64,000 bases of DNA, taken from NCBI GenBank assembly GCA_963717135.1, contig CAVQVN010000009.1, positions 744,001 through 808,000 on the forward strand, written 5' to 3'. Positions 51,006-59,925 of the stretch are shown piece by piece. The notes beneath the pieces are model-generated. The model made no database searches and had not been told where the DNA came from. It was given only the letters and a program-made list of their open reading frames with translations. The position numbers were made by a program, and so were the translations under genes. The DNA comes from UBA4744 sp963717135 (GTDB taxonomy: Bacteria > Actinomycetota > Acidimicrobiia > Spongiisociales > UBA4744). Within the stretch, counting starts at the first letter, position 1; every line of letters starts with the position of its first letter.

Positions 51006-51296
51006 ACCGAGAGCGATGGTGATCACGGCGAAGGCGACCACGGCCAGGAACGTGAGCACGAGCATCAGTTTCATGAACAGGGACATCTCCTGTGGGGTTC
51101 TGCCCTCACGTTGGAGCCGATCGTCGAGAAGGGCTCGCCGGGCGGCCGGGGCCTCGGCCCCCGCGACCACGATCTCGGTCCGGTCACCGGCCGACCGCAA
51201 CTCCCCCGCGATCCCACACTGTTCGAGAACCTGGAGCCCCGACGCCGCTTCGTCCGGGGTCTCACAGGTAGCGACAACTACCGGACCTTCTCGCAT
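51003..51296 (-). CDS. DUF2007-like small protein with C-terminal membrane helix
   Basis: A 97-aa protein. Residues 5-55 (VVVATCETPDEAASGLQVLE, TEIVVAGAEAPAARRALLDD) resemble the ferredoxin-like DUF2007 'putative signal transducing' fold; residues 74-95 form one membrane helix (LMLVLTFLAVVAFAVITIAL). Function unknown. It lies 2 bp downstream of prs. Confidence 0.65.
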   Translation of the reverse strand: MREGPVVVATCETPDEAASGLQVLEQCGIAGELRSAGDRTEIVVAGAEAPAARRALLDDRLQREGRTPQEMSLFMKLMLVLTFLAVVAFAVITIALG

Positions 51297-51298
51297 GC

Positions 51299-52270
51299 CT
51301 ACAAGTTCTCGCCGAGGAAGATCTCCGAGACCGAACTGTCAATGAAGATGGCTTGGAGTGCCTCGGCAACGATCGGGGCGACCGAAAGGACCTCGAGTTT
51401 GTCGAACCCCTGGGCCTCCTCGGGAATCGGCAGGGTGTTGGTGATCACCACCCGCTCAATGGGGGCGTTCTTGAGGCGGTCGACGGCCGGTGGTGACAAG
51501 ACTCCGTGGGTGGCAACGATGGTGACACTCTCAGCCCCCTTCTTGCGCAAGAGTTCGGCTGCGTTGGCAACCGTCCCGGCCGTGTCGATCATGTCGTCGA
51601 CGATGACGGCGTGGCGGCCGGAAACCTTGCCGATCACCGTGAGGGCAGCCGACACGTTGTGCTGATCGGCTTCACGCCGTTTGTGGACGAAAGCGACGTA
51701 GGCGTCGAGGTGGCGAGCATACTTCTCGGCTCGCTTCACGCCTCCGGCGTCGGGGGAAACGACCGTGGTCGGCCCTTCGATCACATCCTGGAGGTACTCG
51801 ACAAAGATCGGGAGAGCAGTGAGATGGTCGAAAGGCTTGGAGACGAACCCCTGAATCTGACCGGTGTGGAGATCGACCGACACCAGTCGGTCGGCGCCGG
51901 CGGCCAGAAACAGATCGCCGACCATCCGGGCCGAGATGGCTTCCCGGGGGGATACTTTCTTGTCGGCCCGGGAGTATCCGTAGTACGGCATGACCGCCGT
52001 GATCCGCTTGGCCGAAGCCCGGTGCAACGCATCGATGAGGATCAGCTGCTCCATGATGTGGAAGTTGATCGGGTGACAGTGGCTTTGCATCACGAAGCAA
52101 TCAGCCCCGCGCACGCTCTCGGTCGGGCGAACGTAGATCTCACCGTTGGCGAATACCGACCGCTGCAGTCCCCCGAGCGGCACGCCCATCAGGTCGCCCA
52201 CTTCTTCGGCCAACGCCTGATTGGCGCTCCCGGAAAAAAGCATCAAGCGTTTGCGGCCAACGACTTCCAT
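51299..52270 (-). CDS. prs: Ribose-phosphate pyrophosphokinase
   Basis: A 323-aa PRPP synthase: KRLMLFSGSANQALAEEVGD at the start, VMQSHCHPINFHIMEQLILI, YYGYSRADKK and the PRPP loop VDDMIDTAGTVANAAELL. It starts 3 bp after glmU stops, in the near-universal glmU-prs pair. Confidence 0.96.
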   Translation of the reverse strand: MEVVGRKRLMLFSGSANQALAEEVGDLMGVPLGGLQRSVFANGEIYVRPTESVRGADCFVMQSHCHPINFHIMEQLILIDALHRASAKRITAVMPYYGYSRADKKVSPREAISARMVGDLFLAAGADRLVSVDLHTGQIQGFVSKPFDHLTALPIFVEYLQDVIEGPTTVVSPDAGGVKRAEKYARHLDAYVAFVHKRREADQHNVSAALTVIGKVSGRHAVIVDDMIDTAGTVANAAELLRKKGAESVTIVATHGVLSPPAVDRLKNAPIERVVITNTLPIPEEAQGFDKLEVLSVAPIVAEALQAIFIDSSVSEIFLGENL

Positions 52271-52273
52271 GAA

Positions 52274-53659
52274 CTAGCCACCCTGCTGTTTCTTCTTCTT
52301 GCGGGCCTCTACCCGGGCAGCGTAGCCGCGGATCTCCTTCTGTTCGCCGCGCTCTACCGCCAATGCGCCGGGAGAAACGTCGCGGGTGATCACCGACCCG
52401 GCCCCGGTGACGGCATCTTCTCCGACGGTCACCGGGGCAACCAGCATGGTGTCGGATCCGATGAACGCCCGCTCACCGATCTTGGTGGCATGCTTGGCCA
52501 CACCGTCATAGTTGCAGGTGATCGAACCCGCCCCGACGTTGGCTCCGGCACCGATGTCGGCGTCGCCCATGTAGGCCAGGTGCGGAACTTTGGCTCCCTC
52601 TCCCAATCGGGTGTTCTTGGTCTCGACAAAGGTTCCCAGCTTGGACCGTGCTTCGAGCACGGTTCCCGGCCGGAGTGAGGCATACGGACCGACTTCAGCC
52701 CCTTCCCCCACCGATGAGTCTCGCAACACCGAATACCACACCCGGCTGCCGGCGCCGACCAACGAATTCAGGGCGTAGACGTCCGGCCCCAGCGTGGCGT
52801 CCGCTCCAACTTCGGTGGTGCCTTCCAGGTGGACGTCGGGATAGATGCGGACCCCCGCCGCCAGCTTTACCCGGGCGCCGAGGTACACCCGGGCCGGGTC
52901 TTGCATCCACACTCCTTCCGACATCCACTTGTCGTTGATTCGTTGCCGGGCGATTTCGGCGGCGGCCGCCAGCTGCTGATGGCTGTTGACCCCGGTCAAT
53001 TCGACCGGGTCGCCGGCCACGGTTCCGATTTGGTGTCCGGCCGAAGCCAGGATGCCGATCACGTCGGTCAGGTAGTACTCGCCTTGGGAATTATCCGTGG
53101 TGAGCCCTTCGAGGGCTATTGCCAAATTGCTCCCGTTGAAGACGTATACGCCCCCATTGACCTCGTTGATGGCCGCCTCAGTCGGATCGGCGTCGCGGAC
53201 CTCAACGATCTTGACGACATCTCCAGCTTCATTGCGGAGGATCCGACCAAAATCGCTGTTCTCGATCTCGGCCGTCAACACCGTGGCGGCGGCTCCACTG
53301 GTCTCGTGGGCCTGCAGCAACCGCGAGATCGTCTCTTCGGTCAGCAACGGCATATCGCCCGGCAGAACCAGGATTGAGTCCCCGGCGAGCTCAGTACCGG
53401 TCAGGCCGGCTGCCAGGGCGTGGCCGGTCCCTAGTTGCCGTTCCTGGAGGCGCGCCACGACGTTGTCGGGGAGGAGCTTCTCTACTTCCTGGGCCTGATG
53501 GCCCACCACAACGAGCGTCTCGTCGAGATTGATGGGGGCGATTGCGTCGAGTACCCATTGCAGGAGGGGCTGTCCGGCCAGGTCCTGCAACACCTTGGGG
53601 GCGTTGGATTTCATTCGCGTTCCCGCGCCGGCGGCCAGAACCACGGCCTTCACCGCCAT
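52274..53659 (-). CDS. glmU: Bifunctional UDP-GlcNAc pyrophosphorylase / GlcN-1-P acetyltransferase
   Basis: A 461-aa enzyme making UDP-GlcNAc. The uridyltransferase has VVLAAGAGTRMKSNAPKVLQ; the C-terminal half is a left-handed beta-helix of hexapeptide repeats (LGEGAKVPHLAYMGDADIG, GAGSITCNYDGVAKH) ending in a Lys-rich tail. The ATG at 53659 follows AGGAGG. The tRNA-Gln gene lies 23 bp upstream on the same strand. Confidence 0.96.
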   Translation of the reverse strand: MAVKAVVLAAGAGTRMKSNAPKVLQDLAGQPLLQWVLDAIAPINLDETLVVVGHQAQEVEKLLPDNVVARLQERQLGTGHALAAGLTGTELAGDSILVLPGDMPLLTEETISRLLQAHETSGAAATVLTAEIENSDFGRILRNEAGDVVKIVEVRDADPTEAAINEVNGGVYVFNGSNLAIALEGLTTDNSQGEYYLTDVIGILASAGHQIGTVAGDPVELTGVNSHQQLAAAAEIARQRINDKWMSEGVWMQDPARVYLGARVKLAAGVRIYPDVHLEGTTEVGADATLGPDVYALNSLVGAGSRVWYSVLRDSSVGEGAEVGPYASLRPGTVLEARSKLGTFVETKNTRLGEGAKVPHLAYMGDADIGAGANVGAGSITCNYDGVAKHATKIGERAFIGSDTMLVAPVTVGEDAVTGAGSVITRDVSPGALAVERGEQKEIRGYAARVEARKKKKQQGG

Positions 53660-53682
53660 AGGTTTCCTCCTCGGATGGTGGG

Positions 53683-53754
53683 CTGGGAGGAGAGGACTCG
53701 AACCCCTACTGACGGGACCAAAACCCGTTGTGCTGCCAATTACACCACCCCCCA
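53683..53754 (-). tRNA. tRNA-Gln (anticodon TTG)
   Basis: On the minus strand: acceptor TGGGGGG/CCTCCCA, D arm GTGT...GCAC, anticodon stem ACGGG/CCCGT with loop TTTTGGT (anticodon TTG) and T arm AGGGG-TTCGAGT-CCTCT. It closely follows the usual GGTGTAATTGGCAGCA tRNA-Gln pattern. CCA is not encoded. Confidence 0.93.
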
Positions 53755-53791
53755 CCGACATGGTCGGATAGGGCTCGGCCCGGGCCGGAGT

Positions 53792-54682
53792 CTAATGCGA
53801 TGGGGCCCCTGCTTGGGAATCACCCTCGAGGCGAACGCCATAAGGCACCGGGGAAGCGGCGAACCGGGCCCGGGCTTCGCCGGGCGCCAGCTCGGCTGCT
53901 TCCGTCGCTTGATCACGATCCTCGAAGTACGCAAAGAGCGACGGACCGCTCCCCGACAACGTAACGGGCCGTTCCCAACGGCCGGCCAGCTCTGCTTGCC
54001 AATCGCCCAACTCGGGCCGCAGATCGAGAGCGGCGGGATAGAGATCGTTGGCGAAAGGCCCGAAGCCTCGCAATGAAGGCGGAAGGTGTTTGCCATCGAC
54101 CGCCTCCCCGGCCGGTGCGGCCATCCGATCCCAACGGCGATACACGGCGCCCGTGTCGAGCGTGAAGGGCGGCACCACCACGGCCAGTGCGTAGTCGACC
54201 GGGATGCGTTCAATCGCGGTGAGGCGCTCTCCGTAGCCTTCCATCCAGGCAAACCCGCCTTGGAGACAGAACGGAACGTCGGCTCCAACCTGAGAGGCAG
54301 GCGCCACGATCGCCGCGCCGGGCAACCCCAACAGCAGCGAGGCGGCCAGCAGCGCACCGGCCGCATCGGCGCTTCCGCCGCCCAACCCGGCCGCCACCGG
54401 TATGCGCTTCGAGAGAGAGAACGCAATCGGCCGCCGGTCACCGGTTTGCGTCCGGAGGGCATCGACGGCTACCCAGATCAGATTGTCCCTCTCCGACGAC
54501 ACGTCGGCCTCTCCGACCTCGAGCTCGTCCTCGGCCGCCAGGGCGGCGGTGAGATGGTCGCAACGATCAAACGATTGGACCAGAGACCAGAGTGGATGCA
54601 TCCCCGAAGCGTCCGCTCCTTTGACCCGAAGCGACAGGTTGATCTTGGCGGCAGCCTCGATCACCAGCGGCTCAGTTTCCAT
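53792..54682 (-). CDS. ispE: 4-diphosphocytidyl-2-C-methyl-D-erythritol kinase
   Basis: A 296-aa GHMP kinase of the MEP isoprenoid pathway. The N-terminal AAAKINLSLRVKG, ATP site RIPVAAGLGGGSADAAG and C-terminal LSGSGPSLFAYF are diagnostic. The ATG at 54682 has GAGGGAA upstream and overlaps the end of rsmA by 11 nt. Confidence 0.93.
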   Translation of the reverse strand: METEPLVIEAAAKINLSLRVKGADASGMHPLWSLVQSFDRCDHLTAALAAEDELEVGEADVSSERDNLIWVAVDALRTQTGDRRPIAFSLSKRIPVAAGLGGGSADAAGALLAASLLLGLPGAAIVAPASQVGADVPFCLQGGFAWMEGYGERLTAIERIPVDYALAVVVPPFTLDTGAVYRRWDRMAAPAGEAVDGKHLPPSLRGFGPFANDLYPAALDLRPELGDWQAELAGRWERPVTLSGSGPSLFAYFEDRDQATEAAELAPGEARARFAASPVPYGVRLEGDSQAGAPSH

Positions 54683-55490
54683 GTTGTGCTTCCCTCTCGG
54701 CGAGTGTGACAAACGCGGATGGCGACAACTGCTCAGCTCGCAAATCCCCGGATATCCCGGCCGCCTCCAGAATATCGGGGAGTGCTGAGATCACGTCCAC
54801 CAGGGAGCGCCGGAGCATCTTGCGGCGCTGATTGAATGCCGCGGCGGCGATTTCGATCGCCCGGGACGCCAACGGAGGAGCCGGCCGCCGTTGCAAGGTG
54901 ATGACCACCGAGTCGACTTGGGGAGGTGGGATGAACACCTGGGGGCCAACCGTGAACTGACGGCGGAGGTCGGCATGGAGCGCCGCCACCACCGACGGGA
55001 TACCGTAGGTTCGCGATCCCGGTCCGGCCATCAACCGGTCCGCCACTTCTTTTTGCACCATTACCACGAATCGCTGCACGTTCGACCCATCGGTCAACAT
55101 CTTCAAAAGGAGCGGCGTGCCGACGTTGTAAGGCAGGTTGGCGACCATCGTCCATGGCCCCTCCCCCAGCCCGGCCGGAAGGGCCGCCAGGGCATCTTCG
55201 AAGCGCACTTCGACGTTGGGGAGACCGTTGGTTACCTCGGCCAACAGGGGCCGGAGCCGATCATCCACCTCGTACGCCAGCACGGAGAACCCGGCCTCGC
55301 CGAGTGCTCTGGTGAGTGTGCCGGTCCCGGCTCCCACCTCGACCACCAATCCACCCGGCTCGACCGAGGCCAGTCGCACCATTTTGCGGACCAGATTGGG
55401 ATCGGCCAGGAAGTGCTGGCCGAGTGCCCGGCGCGGGACCAGGTCGTAACGTTCCAGGAGCTCCTGCACGGCCCGCTTGCCCTGAGTCAT
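54672..55490 (-). CDS. rsmA: 16S rRNA (adenine1518-N6/adenine1519-N6)-dimethyltransferase
   Basis: A 272-aa KsgA-type enzyme: RRALGQHFLADPNLVRKMV, motif I VVEVGAGTGTLTRAL and the catalytic NLPYNV (VANLPYNVGTPLLLKML). The ATG at 55490 overlaps the tatD stop (ATGA). The start chosen gives the usual family length. Confidence 0.95.
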   Translation of the reverse strand: MTQGKRAVQELLERYDLVPRRALGQHFLADPNLVRKMVRLASVEPGGLVVEVGAGTGTLTRALGEAGFSVLAYEVDDRLRPLLAEVTNGLPNVEVRFEDALAALPAGLGEGPWTMVANLPYNVGTPLLLKMLTDGSNVQRFVVMVQKEVADRLMAGPGSRTYGIPSVVAALHADLRRQFTVGPQVFIPPPQVDSVVITLQRRPAPPLASRAIEIAAAAFNQRRKMLRRSLVDVISALPDILEAAGISGDLRAEQLSPSAFVTLAEREAQHGN

Positions 55491-56230
55491 GACCGGAAAA
55501 CCCGGCGGGCGTTGTCCGCCGTGACGAGGGCAACCTCCTCCACAGCCATTCCCCACACGCTCGCCAAGGCGCCCCCCACCAGGGCGACCCGGGCCGGTTC
55601 GTTGGGCTCGCCCCGGTACGGAGGAGGCGATAGGTAGGGGGTGTCGGTCTCGATCATGGTTCGCTCGGGCGGCACTACGGCAGCCGCCCTCCGCACAGTG
55701 TCCCCGGTCTCAAAAGCCACCGGACCGGCGAACGAAATCATCACGCCGAGGTCGAGAAAGCGACGGCTCCAGCGGGGACCCCCCGTCCAGCAGTGCATGA
55801 CCACTCGCCCCCCGGTACCGGTCGACTCGATGAGATCGTAGATCTCTCGAAAGGCGTCCCGGCAGTGGACCACGGCCGGTTTGTCGAGATCGACCGCGAT
55901 TTCCAGTTGCTCGACGAATGCCTGGACCTGAAGAGCGCGAGGAGAGAGATCCCGGTAGAAGTCGAGCCCGATCTCACCGATCGCCGCCGCCCGATGAGCA
56001 TGCTCGATGATCGGCGAGCGCTCGACCGCCCACCGGTCCGCTTCGTGCGGATGCAGACCCACTGCGGCCACGATGCGATCGTGGTATCGGGCCGCCAGAT
56101 CGACGGCCCCGGCAGACGACGCGGCATCGATGCCCGGCACGACCAGCCAGTCGACGTCGGGGGCTCGCTCCAACAAGACCGCTGGTTCTTCATCGGACAG
56201 CTGCAGATGGCAATGCGAGTCTACCCACAT
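55487..56230 (-). CDS. tatD: TatD family metal-dependent hydrolase
   Basis: A 247-aa TIM-barrel hydrolase with DSHCHL at the N-terminus, IGEIGLDFYRD, VVHCRDAF, MHCWTGG and ETDTPYLSPPPYRG, the full metal-binding set. TatD proteins are 3'-5' exonucleases in DNA repair. Minus-strand TACTCT ends 9 nt before the ATG at 56230, so its leader would be only a few nucleotides. Confidence 0.92.
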   Translation of the reverse strand: MWVDSHCHLQLSDEEPAVLLERAPDVDWLVVPGIDAASSAGAVDLAARYHDRIVAAVGLHPHEADRWAVERSPIIEHAHRAAAIGEIGLDFYRDLSPRALQVQAFVEQLEIAVDLDKPAVVHCRDAFREIYDLIESTGTGGRVVMHCWTGGPRWSRRFLDLGVMISFAGPVAFETGDTVRRAAAVVPPERTMIETDTPYLSPPPYRGEPNEPARVALVGGALASVWGMAVEEVALVTADNARRVFRS

Positions 56231-56387
56231 AGTTCCCTGAGAGTAGTGGGCGCCTATCGATTGCTTTCCCGTCCGGGCAACAAGAACCGTCCCACAGCCC
56301 CTGAATGCTTCGGTATGCTCTGGAAGAACCAGGCACCCACCAGCACCCGGGTAACTGGACGGTCGTCCAAGGAAAAACGGAGGTCGA

Positions 56388-56621
56388 ATGGACACCGGTA
56401 TCGCCCGGAAGATCGATGATCTGGGGAGAATCGTCATCCCTGCTGAGACGCGCAGGCTGTTCAACATCCATGAAGGTGATCAGCTGGGTATCGCCGTTGA
56501 GGGAGACGCGATCGTCATTCGCAAACTGGAAGCAACGTGCACCTTCTGCGGATCCACCGACGAGGTGGGCTCGTTCAAAGGCAAGGGCCTTTGTGCCGGC
56601 TGCAGGACCCAGCTGGCCTGA
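56388..56621 (+). CDS. AbrB/SpoVT-type regulator with C-terminal zinc ribbon
   Basis: A 77-aa protein: swapped-hairpin AbrB domain (TGIARKIDDLGRIVIPAETR, FNIHEGDQLGIAVEGDAIVI) followed by a zinc ribbon, CTFCGSTDEV and LCAGC. GGAGG lies before the ATG, and a TATGCT box is at 56314-56319. It sits between tatD and rsmI on the opposite strand, as abrB does in Bacillus. A global transition-state role is inferred only from resemblance. Confidence 0.88.
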   Translation: MDTGIARKIDDLGRIVIPAETRRLFNIHEGDQLGIAVEGDAIVIRKLEATCTFCGSTDEVGSFKGKGLCAGCRTQLA

Positions 56622-56637
56622 GTCCGATTCTCTCTGG

Positions 56638-57480
56638 TCAATCGGTGGCGGTCTTTGGGGTCGCGCCCAGGGCAGCTTGGTAGAGAGCCCCTCGCGCCAC
56701 CTTTCGTTCGGTGGCCACCCTCCGGACGGCCGCGGCTAGGCTCTCGCCTCCCTCGATCGATCGCAGGACCTCCGCAAGCGCTTCGTCGAGTGAAGGGACA
56801 ACCTGGGGCGCTCCTTGGATGACAACGGTGAACTCACCCCGGGCTCCGTGTTCCTCCAGGTGCTCAACGGCCTCCGTCAAGGTTTCCCACCGAACTTCTT
56901 CGTGACGTTTGGTCAGCTCCCGACACACGGCGACGGGTCGGTCGGCGCCGAGATGTGACCTGAGATCCGCGAGATCCCGGGCAATCCGGTGAGTGGCGCT
57001 GAAGAACACGATGGTCCGCTCTTCAGCCGCCAGAGCGGCCAGCCGGTCTGCTCGCTCCACGCCTTTGCGGGGCAGGAATCCTTCGAACACAAAGCGTTGA
57101 GCGTCGAACCCAGACAGCGCCAGGGCGGCCGTGACGGCACTAGGTCCGGGAACGACTGCCACCTCCGCTCCAATTCGCCGGGCTCCCTGCACGGCGCTCA
57201 CACCTGGATCCGAGATCGAAGGCATCCCGGCGTCGGTGATGAGTGCCACCGTTCGCCCGGACTCCAAATGACCGACCACTTCCTCAGCCCGTTGCTCTTC
57301 ATTGCCCACGAAGTAGGAGCGAAGCGATCGGTCGATACCCAGGGCGGCCAGTAGCACGCGGGACCGCCGGGTGTCCTCGGCATAGACAACATCCGCTGCT
57401 CGGAGTACCTCCGCCAGACGCGGTGGGGCGTCGCCCAGATTGCCGATGGGAGTTGCGCAAACGATAAGACGGCCGGTCAC
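56638..57480 (-). CDS. rsmI: 16S rRNA (cytidine1402-2'-O)-methyltransferase
   Basis: A 280-aa tetrapyrrole-methylase fold enzyme. CATPIGNLGDAPPRLAEVL, YAEDTRRSRVLL, ALITDAGMPSISDPG and FVFEGFLPRKGVER are the family motifs. It converges with the AbrB-like gene, with 16 bp between their stops. Confidence 0.95.
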   Translation of the reverse strand: MTGRLIVCATPIGNLGDAPPRLAEVLRAADVVYAEDTRRSRVLLAALGIDRSLRSYFVGNEEQRAEEVVGHLESGRTVALITDAGMPSISDPGVSAVQGARRIGAEVAVVPGPSAVTAALALSGFDAQRFVFEGFLPRKGVERADRLAALAAEERTIVFFSATHRIARDLADLRSHLGADRPVAVCRELTKRHEEVRWETLTEAVEHLEEHGARGEFTVVIQGAPQVVPSLDEALAEVLRSIEGGESLAAAVRRVATERKVARGALYQAALGATPKTATD

Positions 57481-57489
57481 CCCGCCACC

Positions 57490-58833
57490 TTACGTGCTTG
57501 ATCCCCCAGTGAGGAGTTCAACCACCTCGGGTCCCGCCTCCGGATCGGACGAGGCGACGAAGAACACCCGATCCCCGTCGATCGCCACGTGTGCGTAATC
57601 GCCATCTACGAAGGTGGTGCCTTCTTCGGTGACGTCTGCCTCTCCCACGTTCATCTGTGACCCGGCGTAAGCCACCAGCGCCTCGTACATCTCCGCGGCG
57701 TCCGCCGGTGTGTCGCCCACGTAGACCAATACGTAGATCACTTGTTCGCCGTCCCACAGGACCCGGTATCGGTCGCCGCCCCACCCGAAGGCCGCCCGCT
57801 CGGCAGTCTCGGTCGCCAAGCCCTGATCGAACATGACCCGGAACGACACTTCCCCCCACACGGCCTCTTCGTCAGCGGTGTAGTTGGGCACCGACGTATC
57901 GGGGAGCTCGACGCCATCGATCCCTTCGCCGCGGCGGTAGGTCTCGGGGTGATAGATATGTTCGGTCGTCGTGGGGGGCTCGAGGTAAGCGTCGTTGACC
58001 AGGTCAAACCCGGTCTCGCTGCTCCAGAGCGTCTGGATGAACTCAGACCCTTCGAGGTAGGGAAAGACCAGGAGATCCTGGATGAAGCGAGGGGTCTGAT
58101 CGAGCACACTGGTGTCCTGTTCGAGGGCGTCGGTGACGATCGCCAATTGGTCGGCGAGGGGAAGTTCCGTGACGTAGAGCAGTTCCGTGAACGAAGCATC
58201 GCCCTCGATCAACGCCTGCAGCGCACTCAGCTCGTCGAACCGATCCTCGGCGTCGAGTTGTTCGATGCGGTCGTCAAATCCGAAATGCTGGTCGGTGAGG
58301 GCGTGGGTGAGTTCATGGACCAGTGTCACTTTCTGGAGCGCGCTCAGCTCGGTTCCGGCCGGCACCACCAGCTCTTCCAGGTCCCCGTCGTAGTACCCGG
58401 CCACCTGTTCTGAGTACAACGAGGTGTACAACTCGAGAAGATCTACGCCGGGATCGATCAGTCCCAACAGGACCTGAAGGGCGGTGTCCCGGGCCAGATC
58501 GTCGGGATCGAGCTCATCTTCGATCTGTTGGCGGACCCGAGCGGCCAGCTCGTCATCCGTGACGATGGTCACGGTGGGCGGCTCCAGGAAATCGAGTTCG
58601 CGATACTCCTCGGTTATCTCGATCAGCTCATCGATCTGCTTTCGCAAGGCTTCTTGAAGGGCCTGCTCGGGCGTGGTCGTGGTGGTGGGAGCGTCGGCGG
58701 TGGTAGTGGTCTCCTCGAGAGATTCGGTCGTCGTGGTGGAGGACGTGGAAACCGTCGCCTCTGCGCATGCCGCGGCCAGCAACGCCAACCCGGTGGCAGC
58801 GGCGAGCATCTTGAGATTGAGTCTTCGGCGCAC
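57490..58833 (-). CDS. HExxH-containing lipoprotein, putative zinc metallopeptidase
   Basis: A 447-aa lipoprotein (LALLAAAC, cysteine 23) with a Thr-rich linker (TTTTESLEETTTTADAPTTT). HELTHALTDQHF at 173-184 is a zinc-peptidase motif and E210 in ALIEGDASF is a likely third ligand, the arrangement of gluzincins. The family is not named by eye. It would act outside the membrane on an unknown substrate. The start is a GTG. Confidence 0.7.
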   Translation of the reverse strand: MRRRLNLKMLAAATGLALLAAACAEATVSTSSTTTTESLEETTTTADAPTTTTTPEQALQEALRKQIDELIEITEEYRELDFLEPPTVTIVTDDELAARVRQQIEDELDPDDLARDTALQVLLGLIDPGVDLLELYTSLYSEQVAGYYDGDLEELVVPAGTELSALQKVTLVHELTHALTDQHFGFDDRIEQLDAEDRFDELSALQALIEGDASFTELLYVTELPLADQLAIVTDALEQDTSVLDQTPRFIQDLLVFPYLEGSEFIQTLWSSETGFDLVNDAYLEPPTTTEHIYHPETYRRGEGIDGVELPDTSVPNYTADEEAVWGEVSFRVMFDQGLATETAERAAFGWGGDRYRVLWDGEQVIYVLVYVGDTPADAAEMYEALVAYAGSQMNVGEADVTEEGTTFVDGDYAHVAIDGDRVFFVASSDPEAGPEVVELLTGGSST

Positions 58834-58978
58834 GACGACCAGACCTTACCGATAGGTTCCGCCTACGGGAACATCGGCGGGAAAATCTCCGATCTTGAAG
58901 CCAACGCTTTTTCATGCACGGCCACTTGCCGAGTCCCGACCTTTGGACCAGAGTGGCGACAACGGACGAAGGAGTCAT

Positions 58979-59290
58979 GTGCCCCTCTGCCCGAGGTGTG
59001 GAGCTGCCCATCATCGGGAACTCGAGGTCTGCCGGGAGTGTGGCAAACGCCTGCTGGACAGGCCACAGGTGGCGGTCGATCAGACCTCCCTGATTTTTCC
59101 CACCTGCATCGATGGTCCGGGAGGCTGTGAAGGCCCCCCTTCAGAGGGCCCGGATGGGCAACTCCGGTGCAGTGCTCACCTCCTCGCCGGTCGCCTGCGC
59201 CTCTCCGACCAGCGACCTCCGGGCCATCAGGATCTGGCAGACCAACCAACGCGGTGGGCGTTTCTGAAACGGTGGTTCAGGCGCGGATAG
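58979..59290 (+). CDS. Small zinc-ribbon protein
   Basis: A 103-aa product whose first 30 residues are a zinc ribbon (CPRCGAAHHRELEVCRECG). The rest is Pro/Gly/Arg-rich with further cysteines and no known domain. The GTG at 58979 is preceded by AAGGAG. The upstream 145-bp spacer to the divergent lipoprotein carries no other gene. Confidence 0.6.
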   Translation: MPLCPRCGAAHHRELEVCRECGKRLLDRPQVAVDQTSLIFPTCIDGPGGCEGPPSEGPDGQLRCSAHLLAGRLRLSDQRPPGHQDLADQPTRWAFLKRWFRRG

Positions 59291-59347
59291 CTACTTCAAC
59301 GGCGAACCTCGCGCCTGCTCTTTCGACTTCCGCCGGCCTGGTGCGTC

Positions 59348-59716
59348 TCAGCCCAATTCCATCGCCTTCTCGGGGGTCAGCATTTCGAAGAACTCGATCC
59401 AGGAGTCCTCAGTGAGCTCGCGCAATCGAGCACCCAGATCGGCCGCCTCAGGAATCGCCGGTTCATTGCGGCCGTATGGGGAGCGAATCACGTCGTCGGT
59501 CCACTCCATGTAGACGACATCGGTTTCGCCGGGCAGCGTGGTCCCGTTGAAGTAGACCGTCACCTCCGACCGCCGCCCCGCTTCGTGATACAGCCCACCA
59601 ATGCGGGCGGCAATCGAGGCCGCCTCACGAGCGGTACGGGGCTTCACCTTGTACACACGTCTGATGACGTACACCTTGCCCTCCGTGGTCTGGGGTTCCG
59701 ACGCTACTCGCACCAA
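59348..59716 (-). CDS. Conserved hypothetical protein, possible dimeric alpha-beta barrel
   Basis: A 122-aa protein with YVIRRVYKVKPRTAREAASI at the start and VTVYFNGTTLPGETDVVYME in the middle. The strand-helix-strand pattern resembles NIPSNAP/ABM-type alpha-beta barrels, but the match is only structural. Function unknown. It converges on the zinc-ribbon gene. Confidence 0.55.
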   Translation of the reverse strand: MVRVASEPQTTEGKVYVIRRVYKVKPRTAREAASIAARIGGLYHEAGRRSEVTVYFNGTTLPGETDVVYMEWTDDVIRSPYGRNEPAIPEAADLGARLRELTEDSWIEFFEMLTPEKAMELG

Positions 59717-59925
59717 ACCCCCTCGACCACGGCGCAGCCGGATATTCGTGGTCTTTCTCGTCGTCCCGACGGTTTTCCCTCACAGTGCGAGCGTCGGGCT
59801 TCTCTCCGCTTCTGCGGATGTTCGGGACGTTCGACTCTGGAAGAGGGATCACCCCGTTTGGCTAGGCTCGAATGTGTTGACACTTGTGGATTGCGTTGCA
59901 CCGATCTCGGAGCGGAGGGGTGACC

